Positions 32,535 to 39,541 of a DNA stretch of 39,541 nucleotides are shown piece after piece. A program made the position numbers and the translations under genes. The notes under the pieces were generated by a model that made no database searches, was not told where the DNA came from, and saw only the letters and a list, made by a program, of their open reading frames with translations. Every line of letters starts with the position of its first letter. Position 1 is the first letter of the stretch. The stretch is from Leptospira ilyithenensis (GTDB taxonomy: Bacteria > Spirochaetota > Leptospiria > Leptospirales > Leptospiraceae), in assembly GCF_004771005.1 (NCBI RefSeq), contig NZ_RQHV01000016.1, forward strand, positions 1 to 39,541, written 5' to 3'.

Positions 32535-35282
32535 ATGGCCAAATCTGAATCTGAAAACCTATATTCCAAAACGGTTCTTTTACCACAAACCGCCTTCCCT
32601 ATGAAGGCGGATCTCGCAACCCGAGAGCCGAAACAAATTCAAACTTGGAAAACAGAAAAGACCTTTTTCAAAATGAAAGAAGCAAGAAAGGACAAACCCA
32701 AATTTGTCCTTCACGATGGCCCGCCATATGCCAACGGAAATTTTCACACAGGCCATTCTTTAAATAAAATTTTAAAAGATATTATCATCAAATCAAAATC
32801 GATGAACGGATTTCAAGCTGATATGATCCCGGGCTGGGACTGTCACGGCCTGCCCATCGAAGTACAAGTGTTAAAGAATCTTGGAAAAGAAGCAAGAAAC
32901 ACAAGTCCCACCGAACTCAGAAAAAAATGCAGGGAATATGCAGCCGAATTCGTAGGCAAACAAGGTGATGACTTGACCCGTTTTCTTTGTTTCTGGGATG
33001 AGAATAACAAGTATTTGACGATGGCTCCCGAATTCGAAGCAAAGATTGTAGAAGTATTCGGAGGACTTTTTGAAAAAGGATATATCTACAAAGGAAAAAA
33101 ACCTGTCTACTGGTGTATTGATCTGGCGACTGCGCACGCGGAAGCGGAAATAGAATACCAAAATCACACATCCCCTTCCATCTACGTAAAGTTTCCCATC
33201 AAAGGAGAAAAGGACAGTTACTGCCTGATTTGGACGACCACTCCCTGGACATTGCCTGCAAACCTTGCGATTTGCTTCAACGAGAATCTCGACTATGCAT
33301 TGTTTGATGGTGGAGAACATGGTAAAATGATTTTGGCAGTAGGACTTGCCGAAACCGTTGCCACAAAAACAGGTGTTCCTCTCACAAAGATCAAGAATCT
33401 TTCGACAGATGATTTGAGAAACATGATGTTTCGTCATCCTTTCCTTGACCAGGATTCCATCCCTCTTTTCGGAAACCATGTAACCCTGGAAGCGGGAACG
33501 GGATGCGTACATACGGCTCCTGGTCACGGAACGGACGACTATAGAGTTGGTTCCCTTGCAGGTCTTCCTGCCTATTCTCCGGTAGATGATTACGGACGTT
33601 ATACGGACGAATTCCCATTGATGCAAGGTATCAAAATCTGGGATGCCAATCCGAAGATCGTGGAATTGCTCCGGGAAAAAGGATTATTGCTTCATTACTC
33701 GGAATTCCAACATTCCTATCCTCATAGCTGGAGAAGTAAAAAACCTCTGATCTTTCGCGCCACACCTCAATGGTTTTTTTCCATCGACCATGATGACTTA
33801 CGTACACAATCACTGAAAGCAATCGATTCCGTACAATGGATTCCTGATTGGGGGATCACTCGAATTCGCTCCATGGTGGAATCAAGACCTGACTGGTGTT
33901 TGTCGAGACAAAGAAATTGGGGAGTTCCCATTCCTTCTTTTACCTGCAAATCCTGCGGAACCACACACCTAACGGCAGATACAATTCAGCATTTTATCCA
34001 AATTGTCAAAAAAGAAGGAATCGAAGTTTGGTATGAAAAAGAAGCGGCGGAACTTTTACCAAAAGACACCAAATGTGAGAAATGCGATTCCATCGACCTG
34101 AAACAGGACAAAGATATTTTAGATGTATGGTTTGATTCGGGAGTGTCCAGTTTTGCAGTGTTCGGAGACTCTATAGGAAAAGAACCGGCCGATCTTTATC
34201 TGGAAGGTTCGGATCAGCACAGAGGATGGTTTCAATCTTCCCTTTGGCCTTCGATGGGAATCAGAGGAGTTCCTCCTTACAAATCGGTGTTAACTCACGG
34301 ATACGTATTGGATGAAAAAGGACATGCCATGTCCAAATCTTTGGGAAATGTGATCAACCCTACAACGGACATCATCCAATTGTACGGAGCCGATATTTTA
34401 CGACTTTGGGTTTCCACTCAGGATTTCAGAGATGATGTAAAGATAGGAAAAGACTCAATCAAAATCGTATCCGAAACTTACAGAAAACTCAGAAATACAT
34501 TCCGTTATCTATTGGGAAATACTTCAGTATCCGCACTTCCTCTAAAACAGGAAGAATTGGAAGAGATAGATGCATTTTATCTTTCCAAATTACACAACCT
34601 AACAGAGGATATAAAAAAATATTACTCGACTTACCAATTCCATCAGGTTTACCAAAAACTTTTGCTATTTTGCACCGTGGATCTATCTCAGGATTATTTT
34701 GAAATCATAAGGGACAGAATGTACTGTGATGCGAAAGATTCCAAAACCCGCAAGTCTTCCGAATATGCTCTCAGTGTGATCCTGGAAACATTGGCGGTTC
34801 TTTCTGCACCCATTCTGTCTTTTACTGCAGAAGAAGTCTGGAAAGAATCCGGCAAAACGGACTCCGTTTTTTTCCATGACTTTCCCGATCTAAGCCGGTT
34901 TAAAAACGAAAATACGGAAGCTTCGTTTGTTACTGTATTTGAAACCAAAGAAGCGATTCAAAAGGCCTTGGAAGAAGCGAGACAAAAAGGTAAAATCGGC
35001 AAGTCCTTGGAAGCAAAAATCAATCTGGTTCCCAAAGACCCGAACAAAAACCCTCTCTCTTCTTTTACGAGCGAACAACTCGAACTAACTTTCGTTGTTT
35101 CCCAAGTGGATCTTAAAAATTCTCCTTCAGATGAAGAAGAGCTTGCGAAACTCGGAACGGACTTGTATGATATACGGGTTTTGAAACCAAAAGAAGGAGA
35201 ATGTCCTCGTTGTTGGCGTCACACTCAGGACATTCACAAAGAGGGAGATCTTTGCAAACGTTGCAAAGATGCAATTGGATAG
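32535..35282 (+). CDS. ileS: Isoleucyl-tRNA synthetase
   Basis: 915-aa class I aminoacyl-tRNA synthetase that charges tRNA-Ile with isoleucine. The HIGH motif is HTGH at 71-74 in [15 protein letters not shown]. The KMSKS motif is AMSKS near 598-602 ([10 protein letters not shown]). An editing domain (about 190-400) includes the Thr-rich [13 protein letters not shown] and [16 protein letters not shown] blocks. The DVWFDSGVS and [13 protein letters not shown] blocks are present, and the C-terminus ends in a zinc finger of four cysteines (CPRC...CKRC, about 890-910). Length and zinc finger match the standard bacterial type. The DoxX-like gene follows after 40 bases with its own AAGGA site, so read-through is possible. 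Confidence 0.97.
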   Translation: MAKSESENLYSKTVLLPQTAFPMKADLATREPKQIQTWKTEKTFFKMKEARKDKPKFVLHDGPPYANGNFHTGHSLNKILKDIIIKSKSMNGFQADMIPGWDCHGLPIEVQVLKNLGKEARNTSPTELRKKCREYAAEFVGKQGDDLTRFLCFWDENNKYLTMAPEFEAKIVEVFGGLFEKGYIYKGKKPVYWCIDLATAHAEAEIEYQNHTSPSIYVKFPIKGEKDSYCLIWTTTPWTLPANLAICFNENLDYALFDGGEHGKMILAVGLAETVATKTGVPLTKIKNLSTDDLRNMMFRHPFLDQDSIPLFGNHVTLEAGTGCVHTAPGHGTDDYRVGSLAGLPAYSPVDDYGRYTDEFPLMQGIKIWDANPKIVELLREKGLLLHYSEFQHSYPHSWRSKKPLIFRATPQWFFSIDHDDLRTQSLKAIDSVQWIPDWGITRIRSMVESRPDWCLSRQRNWGVPIPSFTCKSCGTTHLTADTIQHFIQIVKKEGIEVWYEKEAAELLPKDTKCEKCDSIDLKQDKDILDVWFDSGVSSFAVFGDSIGKEPADLYLEGSDQHRGWFQSSLWPSMGIRGVPPYKSVLTHGYVLDEKGHAMSKSLGNVINPTTDIIQLYGADILRLWVSTQDFRDDVKIGKDSIKIVSETYRKLRNTFRYLLGNTSVSALPLKQEELEEIDAFYLSKLHNLTEDIKKYYSTYQFHQVYQKLLLFCTVDLSQDYFEIIRDRMYCDAKDSKTRKSSEYALSVILETLAVLSAPILSFTAEEVWKESGKTDSVFFHDFPDLSRFKNENTEASFVTVFETKEAIQKALEEARQKGKIGKSLEAKINLVPKDPNKNPLSSFTSEQLELTFVVSQVDLKNSPSDEEELAKLGTDLYDIRVLKPKEGECPRCWRHTQDIHKEGDLCKRCKDAIG

Positions 35283-35322
35283 ACTGGTGTATACTTGAGT
35301 AAAAAACAAAAGGAAAACAAAT

Positions 35323-35664
35323 ATGATCGGACCGTATATCTTAGGCGGACTATTTATCACCGCAGGTTTCTCTCATTTTTTCTTAGAAAAATTTTTTCTA
35401 AGAATCACTCCTCCCTGGGTTCCTTTTCGCCGATTTGTAGCTCTTGCGAGCGGGGTGGTTGAAATCGCTCTGGGTGCGGGAGTCATCTTCAATGAAACGA
35501 GAGTCTATGCTGCTTGGGGACTGATTGCGCTACTGATCGCCGTTTGGCCTGCCAATTATTACCACTATACTTCCAGGAATAAACTGGATCCGCCGAAATG
35601 GGCTTTGTTGCTAAGACTTCCTTTGCAAATCCCACTGATCCTTTGGGCTTATAGTTATACTTAA
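35323..35664 (+). CDS. DoxX-like four-helix membrane protein
   Basis: 113-aa integral membrane protein with about four hydrophobic helices (YILGGLFITAGFSHFF, FVALASGVVEIALGAGVIF, VYAAWGLIALLIAVWPANYY and LRLPLQIPLILWAYSY). The GLFITAGFSHFF start and the GVVEIALG segment fit the DoxX/DoxD-like family, small quinone-linked or redox-related membrane proteins of mostly unknown substrate. AAAAGGAAAAC upstream gives a usable ribosome site. It follows ileS in the same direction and ends at a bidirectional hairpin. Confidence 0.7.
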   Translation: MIGPYILGGLFITAGFSHFFLEKFFLRITPPWVPFRRFVALASGVVEIALGAGVIFNETRVYAAWGLIALLIAVWPANYYHYTSRNKLDPPKWALLLRLPLQIPLILWAYSYT

Positions 35665-35683
35665 CGAAAAAGCAATATCACCG

Positions 35684-35708
35684 GTTATGCGAGTCGTCAC
35701 CGCATAAC
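35684..35708. terminator. Bidirectional terminator hairpin between DoxX-like gene and murJ
   Basis: GTTATGCG (35684-35691) pairs perfectly with CGCATAAC (35701-35708) around a nine-base loop. A T-rich stretch (TATAGTTTTCTTTATTTTC) follows on the plus strand. It lies between convergent genes and probably ends both transcripts. Confidence 0.7.
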
Positions 35709-35719
35709 TATAGTTTTCT

Positions 35720-37339
35720 TTATTTTCTTTTAAATCTCTTTAGAAATTTTCCCAGGATGATTTCCGATTCGGGAATTTTCAATAGAAAGGAGATTCCGAA
35801 ATAAATTAAAACTGCGGGCAATATAGAGATAACAAGAGAAATACGGGACAACATCGCATGTCCCAGTCCCAAAGCAGAGCTTCCCCAATCCATCAAGATG
35901 GGCTTACTATAAACTTCAGTTCCCAAAAGCCAGATGGAAAGACCGATCAAAGGAAGGAGCATATTCCGAATGCGATAGAACAATTCATTCCATGGCAAAA
36001 CCACTGAATGTTTCTTTAAAAACAAAATCAAAAGACCTGCAGTCAAGCTCGCCGAGAGGGCTGAAGAAACTGCGATTGCCCCATGTTTGAATAAAAACAT
36101 CAAAGAAAAACTTAAGAGGATGCTTGAGATAAAAGAAGCAAATTGAACCCGAAGAGGGGTCCTCGTATCCTGAAAGGCATAATATGATGAAACAAGCACC
36201 TTATTGGCACTGTAAAACGGAATCGCTATCGAATAAAAGACAAGCGGAACCAAAGCTGTGTCTGTAGCAATACTGTCCCATCTTCCGCCGAAGTAAATGG
36301 CATCCAAAACAGTTTCGCCAAGCAATGATAAGCCGATGCTCGCGGGGACAGTCAGAAAAAAAGCAAAACTCAAAACATCCGAAATTTCCTTGGGAACTCT
36401 ATGAATTTCTCCTTTTCTCAAATCCTTCAATAAAGAAGGTAATATGGTGGTTGCAAGTGCCACTCCTATGATTCCCGTCGGAAGTTGAACCAGTCTTTGA
36501 GAATAATCCAGACTCACGACGGCACCAAGACCCGGGTTTGCATTCTGGATATAATTTGCGAGAAATATATCCACAAGAAGTCCGATCTGGTAGAAACTGC
36601 CACCTAACGCAGCAGGCAACATGAGTTTGAAAATCTTTCCTATGGCGGGGTGTTTGTAATTGAATCTGAAAATCGGTCCGTATCCTAATTTATAAACATA
36701 CCACCCTTGCACCAAAAGTTGCAAGACACCTCCGGCAACAATCCCGTAAGCAAGTATAAAAACTTTGTTTCTAAGATCGTTCAAATAAGGAAACAGAAAG
36801 ATAAATACAAACAGGTAACTGAAATTTAAAATGATGGGAGATAGAGAAGGCACGAAATACTTGTGATGTGAGTTGGAAATCGACATAAAGATGGCGGACA
36901 AACTCGCAGTCATAATCAAAAAGAAAAGAACCAAAGAAATTTCCACCACAAGTCCGCCGTATTCGGGACTTCCTCCGACAAGCGCAGGCAAAAACTGAGG
37001 AGCAAACAAAGAAAAAAGCCCTACGAAAACGGACAAACATAGAAAAAGAAAACTCAAAACGGTTCCGGCCATCACTCTTGCTTCTTCTTTGCCCATAGCT
37101 TCGTATTCGGAAAAGATAGGCATAAAAGATTGGGAGAGAGTTCCTTCCGCAAGCAAATTGCGAAACATATTCGGAAGCCTGTAAGCTACGCTGAACGCGG
37201 ACGCAATCATCCCCGTCCCAAAACTAACAGCCATAAAATGGTCACGAATAAGTCCCAGGATACGGGATAAAAATGTATAAAAGGAAAGAGCTAAACTTCG
37301 TTTGGTACTGGAAACATTTGTTTCCTTATCGATAGTCAT
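35720..37339 (-). CDS. murJ: Lipid II flippase MurJ (MviN family)
   Basis: 539-aa inner-membrane protein with about 14 helices that moves lipid II across the membrane for peptidoglycan synthesis. The N-terminus shows the family pattern: LALSFYTFLSRILGLIRDHFMA, then AFSVAYRLPNMFRNLLAEGTLSQSFMPIFSEY, including the conserved Arg residues of the central cavity. Later blocks include YSQRLVQLPTGIIGVALATTILPSL (about 278-302) and VLVSSYYAFQDTRTPLRV (about 385-402). The length is normal. It is the last gene of a minus-strand operon with the STAS and two-TM proteins, 31 bases after the STAS stop. It is probably essential. Confidence 0.95.
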   Translation of the reverse strand: MTIDKETNVSSTKRSLALSFYTFLSRILGLIRDHFMAVSFGTGMIASAFSVAYRLPNMFRNLLAEGTLSQSFMPIFSEYEAMGKEEARVMAGTVLSFLFLCLSVFVGLFSLFAPQFLPALVGGSPEYGGLVVEISLVLFFLIMTASLSAIFMSISNSHHKYFVPSLSPIILNFSYLFVFIFLFPYLNDLRNKVFILAYGIVAGGVLQLLVQGWYVYKLGYGPIFRFNYKHPAIGKIFKLMLPAALGGSFYQIGLLVDIFLANYIQNANPGLGAVVSLDYSQRLVQLPTGIIGVALATTILPSLLKDLRKGEIHRVPKEISDVLSFAFFLTVPASIGLSLLGETVLDAIYFGGRWDSIATDTALVPLVFYSIAIPFYSANKVLVSSYYAFQDTRTPLRVQFASFISSILLSFSLMFLFKHGAIAVSSALSASLTAGLLILFLKKHSVVLPWNELFYRIRNMLLPLIGLSIWLLGTEVYSKPILMDWGSSALGLGHAMLSRISLVISILPAVLIYFGISFLLKIPESEIILGKFLKRFKRK

Positions 37340-37370
37340 GGATAAGTAAATGTTTTTTTAAGAGTCTTAT

Positions 37371-38303
37371 TCAGGTATTCAATTTTTCCAAAAACCGAAC
37401 GGAGCCGGTATTATTTACATACACTTCCGTTCTACAAGTCGGGCATTGGTGTCTTCCCACTTTGGTCGCTCGCAGTTTTGTGCCGCATGCTTCGCAGGGA
37501 AAAATTTTCTCAAAGCCGAGGGATACTTGTTTCGATTTCGGTTGAATGTAATTCGGAATTTTGATCGGACCCGAAACTTCAGAAGAAGTTTCTTTCCCTG
37601 TAACAAAAGATAGCCGCTTTTCCAATTCAAAGGACAACGTTTCTTTGATCTCCTTTCTAAGGCTTGTTATCTTTTCTTCCAAAATCGTTTCCATTTCGGA
37701 AGGTTTTGCCGTCTCGTGAACGGAATGTCCGCCAACAGTTTGTTTTTCCGAAACCGGTTTTTTTTCCATTGCGGAATCGGATACTTTCGGAGGAGCATAA
37801 GATTCCAGTTTGGAAACAACTTCTTCTCCGCGAGCTGACTTGGGAGAACCTGTATAATAAAATCGAATTCTTTCTTTGGAATCTTGCGATGCAATTCTGG
37901 ATCTTTCTTCCTCGAGCACACTCGCAGCCCTCAAATCGGATTTTCCTTGTGTTTGTTGTGATCTAAGATATTCTTCCGCTTCGTTTAAGTTTTTTTTAAT
38001 AGGTAATTTTTTATACAACCCTAAAAGTTGTAAAACGGATTCTGCTTCTCCGCCCAATGCGTAAAATACATAGGAAAGCCCCGGATTACCGATCATCTTC
38101 TTTCTGATTTTAATCAATGTGCTGATTCCATTTGAAGTAATGAATTCCACATGACCGAAGTTAAATAAAAACCGGGTGAATCCGCTTTCGATCTGAGATT
38201 CCAAATAACGGAAAAGATCTTCCGCACTGACTCCGTCCAGAGCGCCTTTGAGTTGAATGGAAAATACTTTATCTTCCGAGGATCTGTCCAAGTGATTTGT
38301 CAT
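37371..38303 (-). CDS. STAS-domain protein with C-terminal zinc ribbon
   Basis: 310-aa cytoplasmic protein. Residues 12-112 form a STAS (anti-anti-sigma-like) domain: VFSIQLKGALDGVSAEDLFRYL, then VEFITSNGISTLIKIRKKM, where the Ser/Thr before Asn-Gly sits at the usual phosphorylation site, and SVLQLLGLYKKLPI. Residues 113-265 are a charged, low-complexity linker with a probable coiled coil (about 210-235). The end is a zinc ribbon CEACGTKL...CPTCRTEV (about 273-293). This fusion is unusual; it may link partner-switching signals to the membrane protein encoded four bases upstream and to murJ downstream. The AGGAT ribosome site overlaps the stop of the upstream gene, suggesting coupling. Confidence 0.8.
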   Translation of the reverse strand: MTNHLDRSSEDKVFSIQLKGALDGVSAEDLFRYLESQIESGFTRFLFNFGHVEFITSNGISTLIKIRKKMIGNPGLSYVFYALGGEAESVLQLLGLYKKLPIKKNLNEAEEYLRSQQTQGKSDLRAASVLEEERSRIASQDSKERIRFYYTGSPKSARGEEVVSKLESYAPPKVSDSAMEKKPVSEKQTVGGHSVHETAKPSEMETILEEKITSLRKEIKETLSFELEKRLSFVTGKETSSEVSGPIKIPNYIQPKSKQVSLGFEKIFPCEACGTKLRATKVGRHQCPTCRTEVYVNNTGSVRFLEKLNT

Positions 38304-38307
38304 TTGA

Positions 38308-39297
38308 TTATCCTAAAAAAATGGCATCCAAAACATCTTTGGAATGATGCAAGGATGTCGGTTCTTTCTGAGTTAATGTTTCAGGAACGATAATATCCGA
38401 TTCCGATTTTAAAACTTTTGTTTCCATTGCTTCTTCGGAAAGTTTTGCCGTAGGTATTTGCATCGAAGCAACTTCCGAACTTATGATAGTTTTTTTCTCA
38501 ATTAAAGAAGGCAATTCACCCTGCACAAGTGCAAGTGGAGAAACACCTTCTCCTTCTTTTCTTGCAAAATAATGAAACAAAAAGAAAACCACCCAAAGAA
38601 GAGCGCTGCCAACAAATGCGATAACACTGTAGTTGATGAACAACCAAAGAGCCAATTCGAATTGTTTTTCGAACAAATAGGAAAGATTTCCTCTTTGGTA
38701 TTTAAGCACAATAGCACCTAACACGTCCAATTTGGTTTCATGATAGATAGGAGCGTAGATACGAACTTCATTGGCCCGCGCCAGAGGAAATAGTTTCAAA
38801 AGTTTTTTTGCAAAACCCGGCAGATTGGGAAAACTAACACTTAACTGGGAATCTTCCGAATCGGGAGAAGACCATTCCCATTTGCGCATACGAATTGCTT
38901 TTTTAAAGAATGTTTGTTTTATCAATTCTTCGTTCGGTTTTCTTTTTTCCAAACTTTCTTTCAAATCCCCTTCAGCGGAAGAAGAAAGAAGAATTCCCGT
39001 CGCTGAATAGAGTTTGATTTCGCCAATCGTAAATTTTTCGGAATCCTTATTTGTTTCTTCCACATAACGTTGGAATGTTTTTGCAAGTTCCGTGTAGCCG
39101 GCCGGATTCATTCGAGGCTCAGCAGTCTTCGCAAGCGCCAATACCAAATCCCGAACGCGGTGATCGGAAGAAGTGGAAACATGCTGCATGGAATTTGTTA
39201 CTGATTCGTAAAAAGACCATACCACTCCGCTGAGTGCTACAAATTCAAAGACAAAGAATAATAAAATAAAGTATACAACTGATCTTAGAATGAACAC
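38308..39297 (-). CDS. Two-TM membrane protein with extracytoplasmic domain (sensor-like)
   Basis: 329-aa protein starting with GTG at 39297, with GAGG eight bases upstream. A first membrane helix (about 4-28, VVYFILLFFVFEFVALSGVVWSF) leads to an extracytoplasmic region of about 180 residues with a likely PAS/Cache-like fold (GEIKLYSATGILLSSSAEGDL near 90-110, and VRIYAPIYHETKLDVLGAIVLKYQRG near 177-202). A second helix (about 214-243) is followed by an 85-residue cytoplasmic tail with no HAMP, kinase or cyclase domain. The layout resembles the input half of a sensor. Its tail may signal to the STAS protein encoded four bases downstream. I recognise no named family. Confidence 0.7.
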   Translation of the reverse strand: MFILRSVVYFILLFFVFEFVALSGVVWSFYESVTNSMQHVSTSSDHRVRDLVLALAKTAEPRMNPAGYTELAKTFQRYVEETNKDSEKFTIGEIKLYSATGILLSSSAEGDLKESLEKRKPNEELIKQTFFKKAIRMRKWEWSSPDSEDSQLSVSFPNLPGFAKKLLKLFPLARANEVRIYAPIYHETKLDVLGAIVLKYQRGNLSYLFEKQFELALWLFINYSVIAFVGSALLWVVFFLFHYFARKEGEGVSPLALVQGELPSLIEKKTIISSEVASMQIPTAKLSEEAMETKVLKSESDIIVPETLTQKEPTSLHHSKDVLDAIFLG

Positions 39298-39541
39298 GGC
39301 ATCGTCCTCTTAGATAAAACTTCGGCGAAAATGCCCAAATAGAACCGAAAAAAAACATTTCTGGTCAAAAAGGCGAACTTTTTCGGAAAATTTTTGTAAA
39401 AAAGGTAATAAGTGTAGGCGGAATCTTGAATCTGTATTAGGTGGAATTTTGTAAGCCCGTGAACCTCACCCCCAACCCCTTCTTCGCGCCAATAGAAGCG
39501 AAGAAGTATTCGAAGAATCATCAGCGAAGCTGATCTCAAGG
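39298..39541. promoter_or_regulatory. Upstream region of the sensor/STAS/murJ operon with tandem hairpins
   Basis: This 244-bp end piece should hold the operon promoter. Near its right edge are two hairpins: CTTCTTCGC/GCGAAGAAG (39479-39487 and 39498-39506, ten-base loop) and ATCAGC-GAA-GCTGAT (39520-39534). An 84-codon minus-strand frame covering the region ends inside the GTG-start gene, is translated from the hairpins, and is not counted as a gene. The CCCCAACCCC-rich strip before the hairpins differs in composition from its surroundings. Confidence 0.45.

Noticed and set aside
32871..33626. 251-codon minus-strand frame inside ileS
   Set aside because: Antisense shadow of a strongly conserved synthetase; peptide is Cys/Arg/Phe-rich without domain features.
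39285..39539. 84-codon minus-strand frame before the GTG-start gene
   Set aside because: Reads through hairpin and C-rich repeat-like sequence and overlaps the next gene; more likely non-coding leader.
1..39541. tRNA, rRNA or CRISPR array
   Set aside because: No cloverleaf-like intergenic stretch, rRNA motif or regularly spaced short repeats were seen in the gaps between genes.

Overview
The window looks like chromosomal DNA of a Leptospira-type spirochaete. It is AT-rich and carries spirochaete-style lipoboxes (LLNC, VSDC). It also holds a SpvB/RHS protein, a PilZ protein and a core block of ileS, a DoxX-like gene, murJ, a STAS gene and a two-TM membrane gene. The genus is inferred from gene content and protein style; no 16S or other decisive marker is present.

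Left accessory part (1-10.2 kb): the first 113 bases encode the C-terminus of an IS481/IS3-type transposase. It abuts the 3' end of a 5.9-kb SpvB/FG-GAP/RHS gene on the minus strand, which lacks the normal RHS-core ending and looks cut by the element. Divergent from it, across 56 bp, is a three-gene operon: a putative outer-membrane barrel protein, a kelch-repeat lipoprotein and a small membrane-anchored protein. Next come an internally deleted IS256 transposase remnant (about 9003-9257) and a plsC-family acyltransferase.

Central module (10.28-25.1 kb): two 170-bp direct repeats, differing at one base, bracket about 14.5 kb. Inside are a minus-strand gene resembling an L,D-transpeptidase or cell-wall enzyme and, divergent from it, a tightly packed six-gene operon (11406-24906). 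The operon encodes a small unknown protein, a stand-alone ComEC-like metallo-beta-lactamase-fold protein with a proline-rich N-terminus, a 1397-aa DUF6603 protein, two large proteins of unrecognised families (645 and 1215 aa) and a protein ending in about four Ig-like domains. None has a recognisable Sec signal, although several have folds typical of the cell exterior. This is the best candidate for an undescribed system. Just outside the right repeat is a 723-aa protein with a LamG-like domain, a hydrophobic Ala/Gly-rich segment and a C-terminal papain/NlpC-like domain. Its architecture resembles a delivered toxin or effector.

Right core-like part (27.5-39.5 kb): a probably frameshifted DUF4386-like membrane gene and a PilZ gene (minus); a neutral ceramidase (plus); a DUF1993 protein (minus); a leucine-rich-repeat lipoprotein, ileS and a DoxX-like gene (plus); then a minus-strand operon of a two-TM protein, a STAS/zinc-ribbon protein and murJ. 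Convergent gene pairs are separated by hairpins. I saw no tRNA, rRNA or CRISPR array.
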